39,272 nt of DNA, taken from the IMG/VR virus record IMGVR_UViG_3300045303_000216, positions 1 to 39,272 of that record, one strand, 5' to 3'. Source of the stretch: a virus. The notes under the pieces were generated by a model. That model saw nothing but the letters and a program-made list of their open reading frames with translations. It was not told where the DNA came from and made no database searches. A program made the position numbers and the translations under genes. Below are positions 1 through 7,433 of this stretch, piece after piece (position 1 is the stretch's first letter; each line of letters begins with the position of its first letter).

Positions 1-127
1 CGCGACGCCCGGTGCCTCGAACAAAGGTCCGATCGTCGGTGCCTTTAAGCTCGGCGGTGCCGTGTTTTATCGCAACGGCCTGGCGATCGAATCAACGAAT
101 ACCGATCAAGACGACTTCATCATGAAT
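1..127. repeat. Terminal direct repeat, left copy
   Basis: These 127 bases are identical to the last 127 bases of the window (39146-39272). They lie inside the major capsid coding sequence, not at a packaging or regulatory site. Such an exact overlap is what an assembler leaves when it walks around a circle. An overlap of 127 also equals a commonly used maximum k-mer length. I infer a circular or circularly assembled genome rather than biological terminal repeats. Confidence 0.9.
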
Positions 128-211
128 TTAACTACCATCCGCGTCGAGCAGCGATTAACGCTGGCGGTCTATCGCCCGAAGGCATTCTGCCGCGTGATCA
201 ACGCGTCGTAA
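1..211 (+). CDS. Major capsid protein, C-terminal end (continues from 37452-39272)
   Basis: The frame beginning at base 2 is open to a TAA at 209-211 and reads as the last 69 residues of an HK97-type capsid protein. It contains the usual closing pattern of a hydrophobic strand, IESTNTDQDDFIMN, then TIRVEQRLTLAVYRPKAFCR. The same sequence begins at 39147 in the same frame as the gene that runs off the right end, so the two parts are one gene cut by linearisation of a circle. The full product is 634 residues. The next gene follows after 13 bases with an AGGAG site. Confidence 0.9.
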   Translation, partial: ATPGASNKGPIVGAFKLGGAVFYRNGLAIESTNTDQDDFIMNLTTIRVEQRLTLAVYRPKAFCRVINAS

Positions 212-224
212 TTACAGGAGTTTG

Positions 225-539
225 ATGATCCCGGATCGAGATTATTACGAGGACGCTCACGGCAAGCTGACGACTGACGCTAAGAAAGCTGTCGCACAGG
301 TTGCCGTCAAAGGTCACTTCCTCGATGAGCGGATAGCTCACCGATTCGGGATCACCGACACACTCGTTTCAGTTGACGAGCCAAACGCCCCGCGACGGGT
401 AACAGGTCGTAATGAATCCTCTGTTCAGATCCGAAAGGCTGACGAGGAAAAACAAGAACCGCAGGAACCGGCGGAAGCTGCCGAGCCCAAAGCTGAAGAG
501 CCGAAGTCAGCAGCTAAAAAAGGAGACAAAAAGAAATGA
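225..539 (+). CDS. Small protein after capsid, gpFI-like position
   Basis: A 104-residue protein whose ATG lies just after AGGAG (216-220). An in-frame TTG three bases earlier is too close to that site. The N-terminal half (DYYEDAHGKLT, then a stretch ending in LDERIAHRFGIT) resembles short proteins often coded right after phage capsid genes. The C-terminal third is charged and low-complexity (E/K/P/A) and ends in KKGDKKK. Its place between capsid and head-tail joining genes suggests a head completion or packaging accessory role like lambda gpFI. This rests on position and weak likeness. The stop overlaps the next start (ATGA). Confidence 0.65.
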   Translation: MIPDRDYYEDAHGKLTTDAKKAVAQVAVKGHFLDERIAHRFGITDTLVSVDEPNAPRRVTGRNESSVQIRKADEEKQEPQEPAEAAEPKAEEPKSAAKKGDKKK

Positions 540-955
540 GCAAATGGGTACCACAGGAGACGCCGGGAACGACGTCGATCGCCACTACCAGCAACACCGA
601 CGAGTACTTGCTCGTCAAGAAGACCGGCAAGATTACTAGCGTCGGTTTATCTTCGCTATCGGGGTTGGCAACGGACAACACCAACTACTTGACGTTCTCA
701 GTCACGAATCTCGGCCAGGCCAATGCGGGCACAGCGGCATTACTTGCCGCGACCGATGCGAACACGACCAAGACAACCGGCGGATCCGCGTTGACAGCAA
801 ATGTCACGCGGGCACTAACGCTTACCTCGACGGCCGCAGACCTGAACGTGACCGAGGGCGATCTTCTCCGGTGCCGTGCAGCATCCGCTGCCACGCTCGG
901 CGGTGCGGTTACCCGTCCGATCTGGAAGATCATCATCAAGTCGACGCAAAGGTAA
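536..955 (+). CDS. Putative head decoration or virion surface protein
   Basis: A 139-residue, Thr/Ala/Ser-rich, probably beta-structured protein starting at the ATGA overlap with the gene before it. It shows repeated short strands and a closing segment AATLGGAVTRPIWKIIIKS. It has no signal peptide or membrane segment. It sits between the capsid and the gpFII-like joiner, where lambdoid genomes carry head stabilising or decoration proteins. I do not recognise a named family, so the role is an inference from position and composition. Confidence 0.5.
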   Translation: MSKWVPQETPGTTSIATTSNTDEYLLVKKTGKITSVGLSSLSGLATDNTNYLTFSVTNLGQANAGTAALLAATDANTTKTTGGSALTANVTRALTLTSTAADLNVTEGDLLRCRAASAATLGGAVTRPIWKIIIKSTQR

Positions 956-958
956 CGA

Positions 959-1249
959 ATGATCGGTGATGGCGATGTTGCGGCGATCATGGGGAGCGGC
1001 GATTTCGATGAGGAAGCGGTGTTCAACGGCTCGATCACGGTTCGCGGATGGTTCACCGATGAAAGCGATGCGACAAACCTGTATGGCCAGGTAGATATCG
1101 AGGCCCAGAAGCCGAGCATGATCTTTAACACCGACGACCTCGGCTCCGTCACAAACCGCATGAGCGTCGTCGTCAGATCGAGGACGTTCACTGTGGAGCG
1201 AATCGAGAAAAACGGCACAGGCTTGTCGGTTGTCTGGCTGAAAACGTAA
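959..1249 (+). CDS. Head-tail joining protein, lambda gpFII-like
   Basis: A 96-residue protein that lines up with lambda gpFII over most of its length as I remember that family. The shared layout is: a strand ending VRGWFTDESD, a polar segment with an Ile/Val-rich turn, KPSMIFNTDDLGSV, then strands ending in VERIEKNGTG and VVWL. gpFII-type proteins close the head-tail interface at the portal end. The location, downstream of the capsid gene and upstream of the tail terminator and tube genes, agrees. It starts four bases after the previous stop with little room for a separate ribosome site, suggesting coupled translation. Confidence 0.75.
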   Translation: MIGDGDVAAIMGSGDFDEEAVFNGSITVRGWFTDESDATNLYGQVDIEAQKPSMIFNTDDLGSVTNRMSVVVRSRTFTVERIEKNGTGLSVVWLKT

Positions 1250-1259
1250 AGAGGGAAAG

Positions 1260-1469
1260 ATGAGAGTAAAGATCGACAATCCAACGCATTGGGACGGAAA
1301 ACGTCGCGAGGCCGGTTCGGTGATCGAGGTTCCGGCCGAGACGCAAGAGCTCAACTCTTCGTGGATGAAACCGACTGACGAAGACCTTAAGGATGCAACG
1401 GCACCGCCTCCTGAGAAAGCCGCCGCACCAAAGGCAGCGGATAAACCGGCCGACACGTCGGCGAATTGA
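1260..1469 (+). CDS. Small hypothetical structural-region protein
   Basis: A 69-residue protein preceded by a purine-rich GAGGG site. Residues 1-45 hold a compact segment (VKIDNPTHWDGKRREAGSVIEVP) of the kind seen in short phage proteins that carry a small beta-barrel. The rest is an Ala/Pro/Lys/Asp-rich tail. It lies between the head-tail joiner and the tail terminator, so a minor head or neck role is possible. I do not recognise a specific family. Confidence 0.5.
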   Translation: MRVKIDNPTHWDGKRREAGSVIEVPAETQELNSSWMKPTDEDLKDATAPPPEKAAAPKAADKPADTSAN

Positions 1470-1476
1470 TATTTGA

Positions 1477-1941
1477 ATGCCCGATTCGAAACGCCAGCGG
1501 ATAGTTGCGGCGGCCGTCGAGCGAATGAAGCTCATCAACGGCACCGGCGATTATGTAACAGATCTTAATGATCAGGTTGCGGACTCGCGGACAAACTGGC
1601 AGCAGGACGAATTGCCCGCGGTCAGTGTGTTTGACATGAACGCTGAGGCGACGATGACATCGGCCGGCGGACAGAAGGGGGCGGTTCACGCGATGGGTTT
1701 GAGCTTTCGGGCTTTTGTCGTACGCGGTTCTGACGCCTCAGCGGTTCGGCAGCTGTTAGCCGATATACAGACCGCCATTCGCCAGGACGAAACGTGGACA
1801 GACGGCAGCGGACCGATAGCGATGCAGACACGCCAGATCGGCGACAGCATCATTCGAATGCCTGAGAGTTTTGAGATCGACGGCGGAACCGTAGATACCG
1901 AGGTCCAATTTATAACCAAAAAATTCGATGCAGTTACTTAG
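1477..1941 (+). CDS. Tail terminator / tail completion protein (gpU/gpZ-like)
   Basis: A 154-residue protein with an N-terminal helix (RQRIVAAAVERMKLI), a central beta region (ELPAVSVFDMNAEA), a segment with a conserved-looking FRAFVVRGSDAS, a helix (RQLLADIQTAIRQD) and a final strand pair ending VDTEVQFITKK. This order is typical of phage proteins that cap the tail tube or join it to the head. It directly precedes the tail tube gene, the lambda U/Z position. The family is assigned from layout and position, not from a diagnostic motif. Confidence 0.65.
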   Translation: MPDSKRQRIVAAAVERMKLINGTGDYVTDLNDQVADSRTNWQQDELPAVSVFDMNAEATMTSAGGQKGAVHAMGLSFRAFVVRGSDASAVRQLLADIQTAIRQDETWTDGSGPIAMQTRQIGDSIIRMPESFEIDGGTVDTEVQFITKKFDAVT

Positions 1942-1953
1942 GAGCGAAAAACG

Positions 1954-2718
1954 ATGATTCCCGAAACAACCACTCATGCTTATGGACACGGCGAGCTCTG
2001 GCTTGCCGATGCTGTCGCGGGTAGCTTCCCGACGAGCTTTCCGCTTTCGCTCTCTGACATAGACAATCTGGAACTGACGCATGCCGCCGACAATATCGAG
2101 CACGTCAACAAACAAGGCCCGATCGCGGAAAAGGATTTTAAGGCGACCCGCATGGTCACCAAGACGGGAAAGATCACGTGTGCCCAGGACGATATCGATA
2201 TGCTCGTCCTGTATCTTTATGCGACCAAGGCAACGGTAGCAGGCGGATCGGTTTCGGCAACTGCTTTTGACAAAAATCCGGCCGCTGTCGGCGACACGCT
2301 TCCGCTGCCTGGCCGCAAAACAAAAGCCTCATCTCTCATCATTACCGACTCTGCAGGTTCGCCCGCGACGCTCGTACTCGGAACTGACTATTATGCCGAC
2401 GCAGACGCGGGCATGGTCAAGATCCTGAACCTCGGCTCGTACACACAGCCCTTCAAGGCAGCCTATACCGAAGCCGCCGGATTCTCGCTCGATCTCTTTA
2501 CAACCGCTCCGCCGATCAAGGCGATGCGATTCAAGCAGATCAACGTCGCCAACAATGCCGCCGTCCGTGTTCTCGATTTTCCAAAGATCTTCATCAGCCC
2601 CGCTGCGAGCTGGGCACTGATCAATGACGGCAATGACGTCAACAAATACGAGATCGATTTCGAGGTCCTGAAAGACGCAGCCGCCACCACGTTCCAGGTC
2701 GGCAAGTGGAGACAGTAA
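1954..2718 (+). CDS. Major tail protein (tail tube)
   Basis: A 254-residue, beta-rich protein with no membrane segments. The gene lies just before the G/GT chaperone pair and the tape measure gene, the standard place for the tube protein in siphophages. The sequence has alternating strands with loops rich in Asp/Gly/Ala, such as GTDYYADADAGMVKIL, and a C-terminal strand YEIDFEVLKD. An AGGAG-like site (AGGAGCGAAAAACG) precedes the ATG. I read it as the tube subunit that polymerises around the tape measure. Confidence 0.7.
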   Translation: MIPETTTHAYGHGELWLADAVAGSFPTSFPLSLSDIDNLELTHAADNIEHVNKQGPIAEKDFKATRMVTKTGKITCAQDDIDMLVLYLYATKATVAGGSVSATAFDKNPAAVGDTLPLPGRKTKASSLIITDSAGSPATLVLGTDYYADADAGMVKILNLGSYTQPFKAAYTEAAGFSLDLFTTAPPIKAMRFKQINVANNAAVRVLDFPKIFISPAASWALINDGNDVNKYEIDFEVLKDAAATTFQVGKWRQ

Positions 2719-2733
2719 AAAGCTAAATAATTT

Positions 2734-3093
2734 ATGACCATTGATCCATTAAAAAGGGTGGTGCGGGAAACCACAGCACCCTTCGAATTTACGAATGACG
2801 CGGGCAAGGTCGAAACGACCGACATCCGCGTCCAGTATTTTTCGCTCACGGTCAAAGAAGCAAAGGACCGGCACGCCAAGCTCGAGGCGATGGGCGAAAA
2901 AGAAATGTACTGGATGAGCGAGCAGCTTATCGATATCGGGCTTTGCGGACTACCGGACCTGCTCGATCCAAAGACCAAGAAGCCGTGCAAGATCACGGTC
3001 GAAATGCTTGATAACTTCTCAGCCAAAAATTTGCGGGAGATCAAGAAAGCGATCGACGACGACATAACCCCAAAAGCTCAGCCCGTGACATAG
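2734..3093 (+). CDS. Tail assembly chaperone G (zero-frame product)
   Basis: A 119-residue acidic, helix-rich protein between the tail tube and tape measure genes, matching the place and size of lambda gpG-type chaperones. These bind tape measure and tube protein during tail assembly and are absent from virions. Near its 3' end the codons CCA AAA at 3070-3075, preceded by C, form a CCCAAAA slippery heptamer. Ribosomes that do not slip end at TAG 3091-3093. Those that slip back one base make the longer GT product. Confidence 0.8.
   Translation: MTIDPLKRVVRETTAPFEFTNDAGKVETTDIRVQYFSLTVKEAKDRHAKLEAMGEKEMYWMSEQLIDIGLCGLPDLLDPKTKKPCKITVEMLDNFSAKNLREIKKAIDDDITPKAQPVT
3069..3075 (+). promoter_or_regulatory. 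-1 ribosomal frameshift site, CCCAAAA
   Basis: In the zero frame the bases are read as C CCA AAA, a canonical X-XXY-YYZ heptamer. Slippage by one base gives CCC AAA, after which the -1 frame stays open for 76 codons. It lies six codons before the zero-frame stop, as in many G/GT genes. This is strong sequence evidence for programmed frameshifting. The efficiency cannot be told from sequence. Confidence 0.85.
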
Positions 3094-3305
3094 CCGCGTG
3101 GCTACAATCGGGCGGCAAACTAAAGTGGGGAAGCCCTGATGGATATCTAATCTTATTGCTCGCGAAAGAGTATGGCCAATCGCCGGCCGATGTTGAAAAC
3201 TGGCCCGTTTATTGGTTCGACAGAGCCGTTGCATGGCTGCATGGACAGAGCCTAGAGGACGCGAGACAGGCCAAGGAAAGGCAAAAGAAAATGACCCGGC
3301 GATAA
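3075..3305 (+). CDS. T domain of the GT tail chaperone (reached by -1 frameshift)
   Basis: After slippage at 3069-3075 the -1 frame reads 76 residues, beginning SSARDIAAWLQSGGKLKW and ending at TAA 3303-3305. The frame has no useful start codon of its own, the only late ATG being four codons from the stop. Expression therefore needs the frameshift and yields a fusion of about 190 residues. The extension is helix-rich with an aromatic segment (NWPVYWFDRAVAWLHG) and a basic tail. Such T domains bind the tube protein and bring it to the tape measure. A hairpin overlaps its end. Confidence 0.82.
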   Translation, partial: SSARDIAAWLQSGGKLKWGSPDGYLILLLAKEYGQSPADVENWPVYWFDRAVAWLHGQSLEDARQAKERQKKMTRR

Positions 3306-3322
3306 ACGTTCGGGTCTTTTTT
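3293..3322 (+). terminator. Possible terminator or attenuator before the tape measure gene
   Basis: The 6-bp stem GACCCG/CGGGTC (3293-3298 with 3311-3316) has a 12-base loop and is followed at once by six T (3317-3322). It overlaps the end of the GT reading frame. The stem is short, so termination would be partial. It could lower the amount of tape measure mRNA relative to tube and chaperone mRNA. Confidence 0.45.
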
Positions 3323-3330
3323 GTAAACAA

Positions 3331-6138
3331 ATGGCACTCGGAACCGATTACCTCCTGAAGTACAAAATCGTCGCAGACGCATTCTCGGCAAAGGCGGAGA
3401 TCAAGAGTCTTGATGACGCCCTTGGAGCTGTAGGTAAAAAGGCTGCTACGTCGCTCGGTTCGCTTGCCGCTCCCGCGGGTGTCGCTATCGCTGCCATCAC
3501 CGGCGTCGGCGGAGCCCTCTTTGGCCTTTCAAAACAAGCCGCAGAATACGGTTCGATCATTCACGACGCCGCAGATCAAACAGGGCTTCAAACCGAGACG
3601 CTGACGGCGATGGACCTCGCCGCAAAGCAAAGCAACACGACATTCGAGCAAGTCACCAAAGCCGTTTCGAAATTCACGATCACGGTCGACGCCGCCACGC
3701 AGGGAAACAAGGAAGCGATCAAAACCCTTGAGCGTTTGGGCGTCACGCCAACAGAAGCGGCCAAGAGTCTTGACGATGCCCTAGGGAAAGTTTTCCAAAA
3801 GATCGTTAACGCCAAAAACCCGATCGAGCAAGCCGGTCTCGCCGCCGCTGCGTTCGGCAAGAAGATGGGGGCTCAGTTGCTTCCATTCATTCAGCAATTT
3901 AACGGGAATCTGCCTGGGCTGATCGCCAAAGCGAAAGAGCTCGGTTTAACGCTCAGCAGGGAAGACGTGAACGCCGCCGATGCTTTTGGCGACGAGATGG
4001 ACCAGTTGCAAATGCAGATCGGTGCGGCCGGTCGAGCTATCGGCAAGGAGTTCATGCCCGCCTTCACCAAGATGGCGGAAGACGTTAGCAGTTGGCTGGC
4101 TGAAAATAAGGGCGAGACAAAGACCTGGGCAGACAGCTTTGCGGATTATCTGACCGATATTGCTTTTAAGTTCAAAACCCTCGGCATCGATGTCCGCGAG
4201 GCCGCTGAAGAGATCAGTGCTCTTTTCAGCATGGATCAAAATGCTTTTACGATCTTCGACACCGAACAAAAGATCTATGAAAAGTATCAGAAACAACGTC
4301 AGGACCTGATCTACAGCTCCTCTCATCCCGGTCCCGATTACGGCGAGCCATATCTGCCCGGCGGGAAACGTCCTGGCGGTAAAACCGGTGACACGACGAC
4401 CAGCGGAGCGGGCTCCACGGCAAAGGCCGCAAAGATCGGCGACGCAGCTCCGAGCAAGCGAGCTGTTGAGGTTTTGAAAGCTGTCATCGCTCCGTCCAAA
4501 TTCGATGCGGCGATGAAAGAGGCTGCGTCGCAGGTCTCGAAGGAAACCGGCATCGACGAGGACATTGTTTTCACGATGCTCAAGGCGACGGTCTTTCGTG
4601 AAAGCAGCGGCATCGCCGGCCAGACAAGCTCGGCGGGAGCGAAAGGCCTGACGCAGCAGATGGGCGGGACGGCGAAACGGCTCGGCCCTGGTAATGAATT
4701 TGTCAGAGCGGCCCGATATCTCACACGTGGATTCGGCGGCGAGGGTTACGAGGCAGGCGGTGCGTCCGAGGCTTTTGCAACATATTTCGCTGGCGGATCA
4801 GGAACAGGCCGCGGGGCGAAAACCAAAGACTACGTTCGCGATCAGACCTACGTTTTCAACCGTGCCAAAACCATTCTCGAAGGTCAGCAGAAAGTAAACG
4901 ACAAGCTGAAGGACCTGAACGACGAGCAGATCAAAAACGATCAGGACGCCGCCGATCGTAAATACGAGATCGGCCAGACGAGCACCCAGGTCGCGATCGA
5001 GCTTGCCAAACAGGAATACGATTCCTCGCTGAAATACGGCCAGTTCGATGACGCGTACGCGGCCGCTCAAGAGGTCCACGATAAAACCGTCCAATCGATC
5101 GAGGATGAGATAGCCGTCCTTCATGAAAAGTCCCTCGCGACCAAGGCGGGATCTGATGAAGAGCGTCGAGCGGTCGATGCTGAAACTCAAGCACGCGTCA
5201 AAGGTGATCTTGCCATCGCACAGGCTGACGCCGAGCTCGCTAAAAGCACCGAGGAAGTGCAGGACAAGCAGGCCGATCTATTCATCAAGATCACGCAGAA
5301 CGCCGACAAGGCGAAAGACGCTATCGACAAACTCGGCGTCGGCATGGGCAGTCTCATGGACGACGTTATCAAGTCCACGAACGATCAGGCCGCCCATCAG
5401 ATGGACAACACGGGCCGCGGCTCGTTTCTCGATGCTCTGTTCGGCGGGTTAGGCGTCGACGAGATGCAGAACGACGTCGATCGTCGAAAGGCAATATTGT
5501 CGGATTTCGGTTCTTTTGCCTCGGATATTTTCGGACAGATGGCGAATGCCGTCGGCCAGTCGATCGAGGCCTGGGCGTTGTACGGGGAATCGATCGGTAC
5601 GGCCTTAAAGAAAGCAACTGCCCAGGTACTTGCCCAGATGGCAGCACAGGCCGCCGTTAAAGCGATATTCTACGCCGCCGAGGGTCTCGCGGCTTTGGCG
5701 GTGGGTGACGCAGCGGCCGCGGCTCAATTCTTTGGGGCAGCTGCCGGGATGGGGATTATTGCTGTTGGTGCGGCGGTTGGAGCCAAGCTTGTCGCCGGCG
5801 ACAGTTTCAAAAATCAGGGCGGCTCGAAAGGTACTGCGGGATCCGCAGGCGGCACAGCGAATACATCGACAGGCTCAAATGCCCCGCTCACGCCATATTC
5901 CCGTTCCGGTCCGGATGCGTTTATTTCTGGTCGTCGGCCGATGCAGGATCCGGCGTTGACGGCAACACTCGAGCGGTTCAATAGGGTGATGGATGGAATG
6001 CAGCCGATGTCGCCGGGCGATGTTCTGGTCAAGGGAACGGCCCAACGCCCTGGACACATTACGCAGACGCATATCGCCGAGCTCGGGAGTAATGCGTCGT
6101 ATTCGAAACAGATCTTGCAGCGACACAGAGCGGGTTAA
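3331..6138 (+). CDS. Tape measure protein with embedded lytic transglycosylase domain
   Basis: A 935-residue protein, the longest in the genome, following the G/GT genes as tape measures do. Residues 1-300 are Ala-rich with hydrophobic stretches (about 40-70) and helices typical of tape measures. Residues about 380-500 form an SLT/lysozyme-like domain with the catalytic Glu at 424 in FRESSG, followed by SAGAKGLTQQM and a helix with ASEAFATYFAGG. Residues about 500-650 look like a long coiled coil. Residues 730-830 carry further hydrophobic Ala/Gly segments. It sets tail length, and the domain probably helps the tip cross peptidoglycan during entry. No ribosome site is evident just before ATG 3331. 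Confidence 0.85.
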   Translation: MALGTDYLLKYKIVADAFSAKAEIKSLDDALGAVGKKAATSLGSLAAPAGVAIAAITGVGGALFGLSKQAAEYGSIIHDAADQTGLQTETLTAMDLAAKQSNTTFEQVTKAVSKFTITVDAATQGNKEAIKTLERLGVTPTEAAKSLDDALGKVFQKIVNAKNPIEQAGLAAAAFGKKMGAQLLPFIQQFNGNLPGLIAKAKELGLTLSREDVNAADAFGDEMDQLQMQIGAAGRAIGKEFMPAFTKMAEDVSSWLAENKGETKTWADSFADYLTDIAFKFKTLGIDVREAAEEISALFSMDQNAFTIFDTEQKIYEKYQKQRQDLIYSSSHPGPDYGEPYLPGGKRPGGKTGDTTTSGAGSTAKAAKIGDAAPSKRAVEVLKAVIAPSKFDAAMKEAASQVSKETGIDEDIVFTMLKATVFRESSGIAGQTSSAGAKGLTQQMGGTAKRLGPGNEFVRAARYLTRGFGGEGYEAGGASEAFATYFAGGSGTGRGAKTKDYVRDQTYVFNRAKTILEGQQKVNDKLKDLNDEQIKNDQDAADRKYEIGQTSTQVAIELAKQEYDSSLKYGQFDDAYAAAQEVHDKTVQSIEDEIAVLHEKSLATKAGSDEERRAVDAETQARVKGDLAIAQADAELAKSTEEVQDKQADLFIKITQNADKAKDAIDKLGVGMGSLMDDVIKSTNDQAAHQMDNTGRGSFLDALFGGLGVDEMQNDVDRRKAILSDFGSFASDIFGQMANAVGQSIEAWALYGESIGTALKKATAQVLAQMAAQAAVKAIFYAAEGLAALAVGDAAAAAQFFGAAAGMGIIAVGAAVGAKLVAGDSFKNQGGSKGTAGSAGGTANTSTGSNAPLTPYSRSGPDAFISGRRPMQDPALTATLERFNRVMDGMQPMSPGDVLVKGTAQRPGHITQTHIAELGSNASYSKQILQRHRAG

Positions 6139-6147
6139 TAAAACGTT

Positions 6148-6747
6148 ATGCCATTGGCTGACTATGAAGAGATTGACCTGACCGGCCTCGACATCGACGG
6201 CTGGAAGCGGGGGTTTTCGGTGATCACTCACAAGCTTGGTGAGGGCGTAACCGTTGCCGCTCGCGTCGGCTCGACTCATGGCATGTGGTCGTGGACGCTG
6301 AGCTCGGGAGCCCAGCCGGATCGCGACACAGACCAGATCAATAGCCTGTCGCGGTTCGAATATTACCAGGACTTTATCCAGCGACACACGACCGGCGACA
6401 CCCGCGTTTTCGTGATCGATTTCCGGGGCAAAAAATGGACCGCCGTATTCCCGAACGTCGAGGAAAGCGGCAGCATGCACACCTACGACCTGTTCGATAT
6501 CAGCGACGTCCAGATCGATCAGGAGGTGGTGACGGGTGAGACGTATGCATCGGACGGCTCGATATCTACCCCGGACCCGCCGAGCGTCCCAACTGGATTT
6601 CGCGGAAGCGTTGCAGGGCCGACAGATATTTTACTTGAGTGGGATGCGTCTGTTGACGATGTAACTCCAAGTATCCCGGAAGATTTGACGATAACGGGGT
6701 CGGATGAAACGACCATTAGCCTGTCGTGGAGTCCTTCTATCGATTAA
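6148..6747 (+). CDS. Distal tail protein ending in truncated fibronectin III modules
   Basis: A 199-residue protein. Residues 1-130 form a compact minor tail domain (DYEEIDLTGLDIDGWKRG, then a segment FEYYQDFIQRHTTGDTRVF and IDFRGKKWTAVFPNVE) suggesting a distal tail or tip component. Residues 140-199 contain two successive N-terminal halves of fibronectin III domains (PSVPTGF...LLEWDASVDD and PSIPEDLTI...SLSWSPSID), each stopping where the middle strands should begin. The missing half begins the next gene two bases after the TAA. The stop may come from a 104-bp insertion between two GTTGAC copies (see findings). Confidence 0.7.
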   Translation: MPLADYEEIDLTGLDIDGWKRGFSVITHKLGEGVTVAARVGSTHGMWSWTLSSGAQPDRDTDQINSLSRFEYYQDFIQRHTTGDTRVFVIDFRGKKWTAVFPNVEESGSMHTYDLFDISDVQIDQEVVTGETYASDGSISTPDPPSVPTGFRGSVAGPTDILLEWDASVDDVTPSIPEDLTITGSDETTISLSWSPSID

Positions 6748-6749
6748 GT

Positions 6750-7433
6750 ATGTCAGTTGACCATTACATCTTGAAGCGAGCTACTGACGCCGGGTTTACC
6801 ACTGGCGTGGTGAATACCAATGTCGGGAATGTTACCTCGTACCACGACACCACCATATCAGCCGGAATCCCATATTTCTATAAGGTCGAGGCGGTTGATA
6901 ATGACGGCGAACACTCGGGCTTTTCTGATGTGATCTCGATAGCTACTCCCGTCGATCTAGTTCCTGAGGATCTTGTGAGCATGACCGAATCGCCAACCGG
7001 TACGTGGGTTGCGACTGGTGTAGGCGGACCGGGAAATGTTTGGACATATCACGCCAGTTGCCAGCAAAAACTCCCAGCGGGTGTTAATGGGTATGTTGAG
7101 GTTGAGCCCACGGTTGGCACAACGGCCTTTGGCCTTATGAACGCCGACACCGTTGGCAATTATTCCACGATCGATTATGGGGCCTTCAATTTTTCCGGCA
7201 CTTTTTATCTTCCGACAGTGGTTGATAGCGGTGTCGGCTATTCAGCCGGGGACCTGATCCGCGTTAAGCGTGTGTCGGGAACCGTCAGTGTAGTTCGTGT
7301 AAGGTCAGGCGTCGAAACGATCATCAATACTTACGGCGGAACGCATAACGGCGACTTGTTCATTGGTTTTGTTCTGGAGGATGTTCCTCATACGTTCACG
7401 AATCCATCTGGTTCGGGTGTCATCGATAAATAA
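6750..7433 (+). CDS. Tail fibre segment: C-terminal half of FnIII plus lectin-like domain
   Basis: A 227-residue protein that starts two bases after the stop of the gene before it, with no clear Shine-Dalgarno site, so it is probably made by termination-reinitiation. Residues 1-66 are the missing C-terminal half of a fibronectin III domain (VDHYILKRATDAGF...YFYKVEAVDNDGEHSGFSD). Residues 70-227 resemble the beta-sandwich lectin domains of phage fibres (GLMNADTVGNYSTIDYGAF, a YSAGDLIRVKRVSG strand, VRSGVETI). The first 66 residues are a close duplicate of the start of the next gene. Probable role: receptor or surface sugar binding. Confidence 0.6.
   Translation: MSVDHYILKRATDAGFTTGVVNTNVGNVTSYHDTTISAGIPYFYKVEAVDNDGEHSGFSDVISIATPVDLVPEDLVSMTESPTGTWVATGVGGPGNVWTYHASCQQKLPAGVNGYVEVEPTVGTTAFGLMNADTVGNYSTIDYGAFNFSGTFYLPTVVDSGVGYSAGDLIRVKRVSGTVSVVRVRSGVETIINTYGGTHNGDLFIGFVLEDVPHTFTNPSGSGVIDK

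Noticed and set aside
5123-5959. Additional plus-strand frames inside the tape measure gene
   Set aside because: Arg/Ser-rich out-of-frame shadows of a GC-rich coding sequence, without start signals.
6726-6749. GTG 6726 as start of the second fibre gene
   Set aside because: It would overlap the previous gene by 22 bases, and the duplicated sequence at 7434 starts at the ATG equivalent to 6750.
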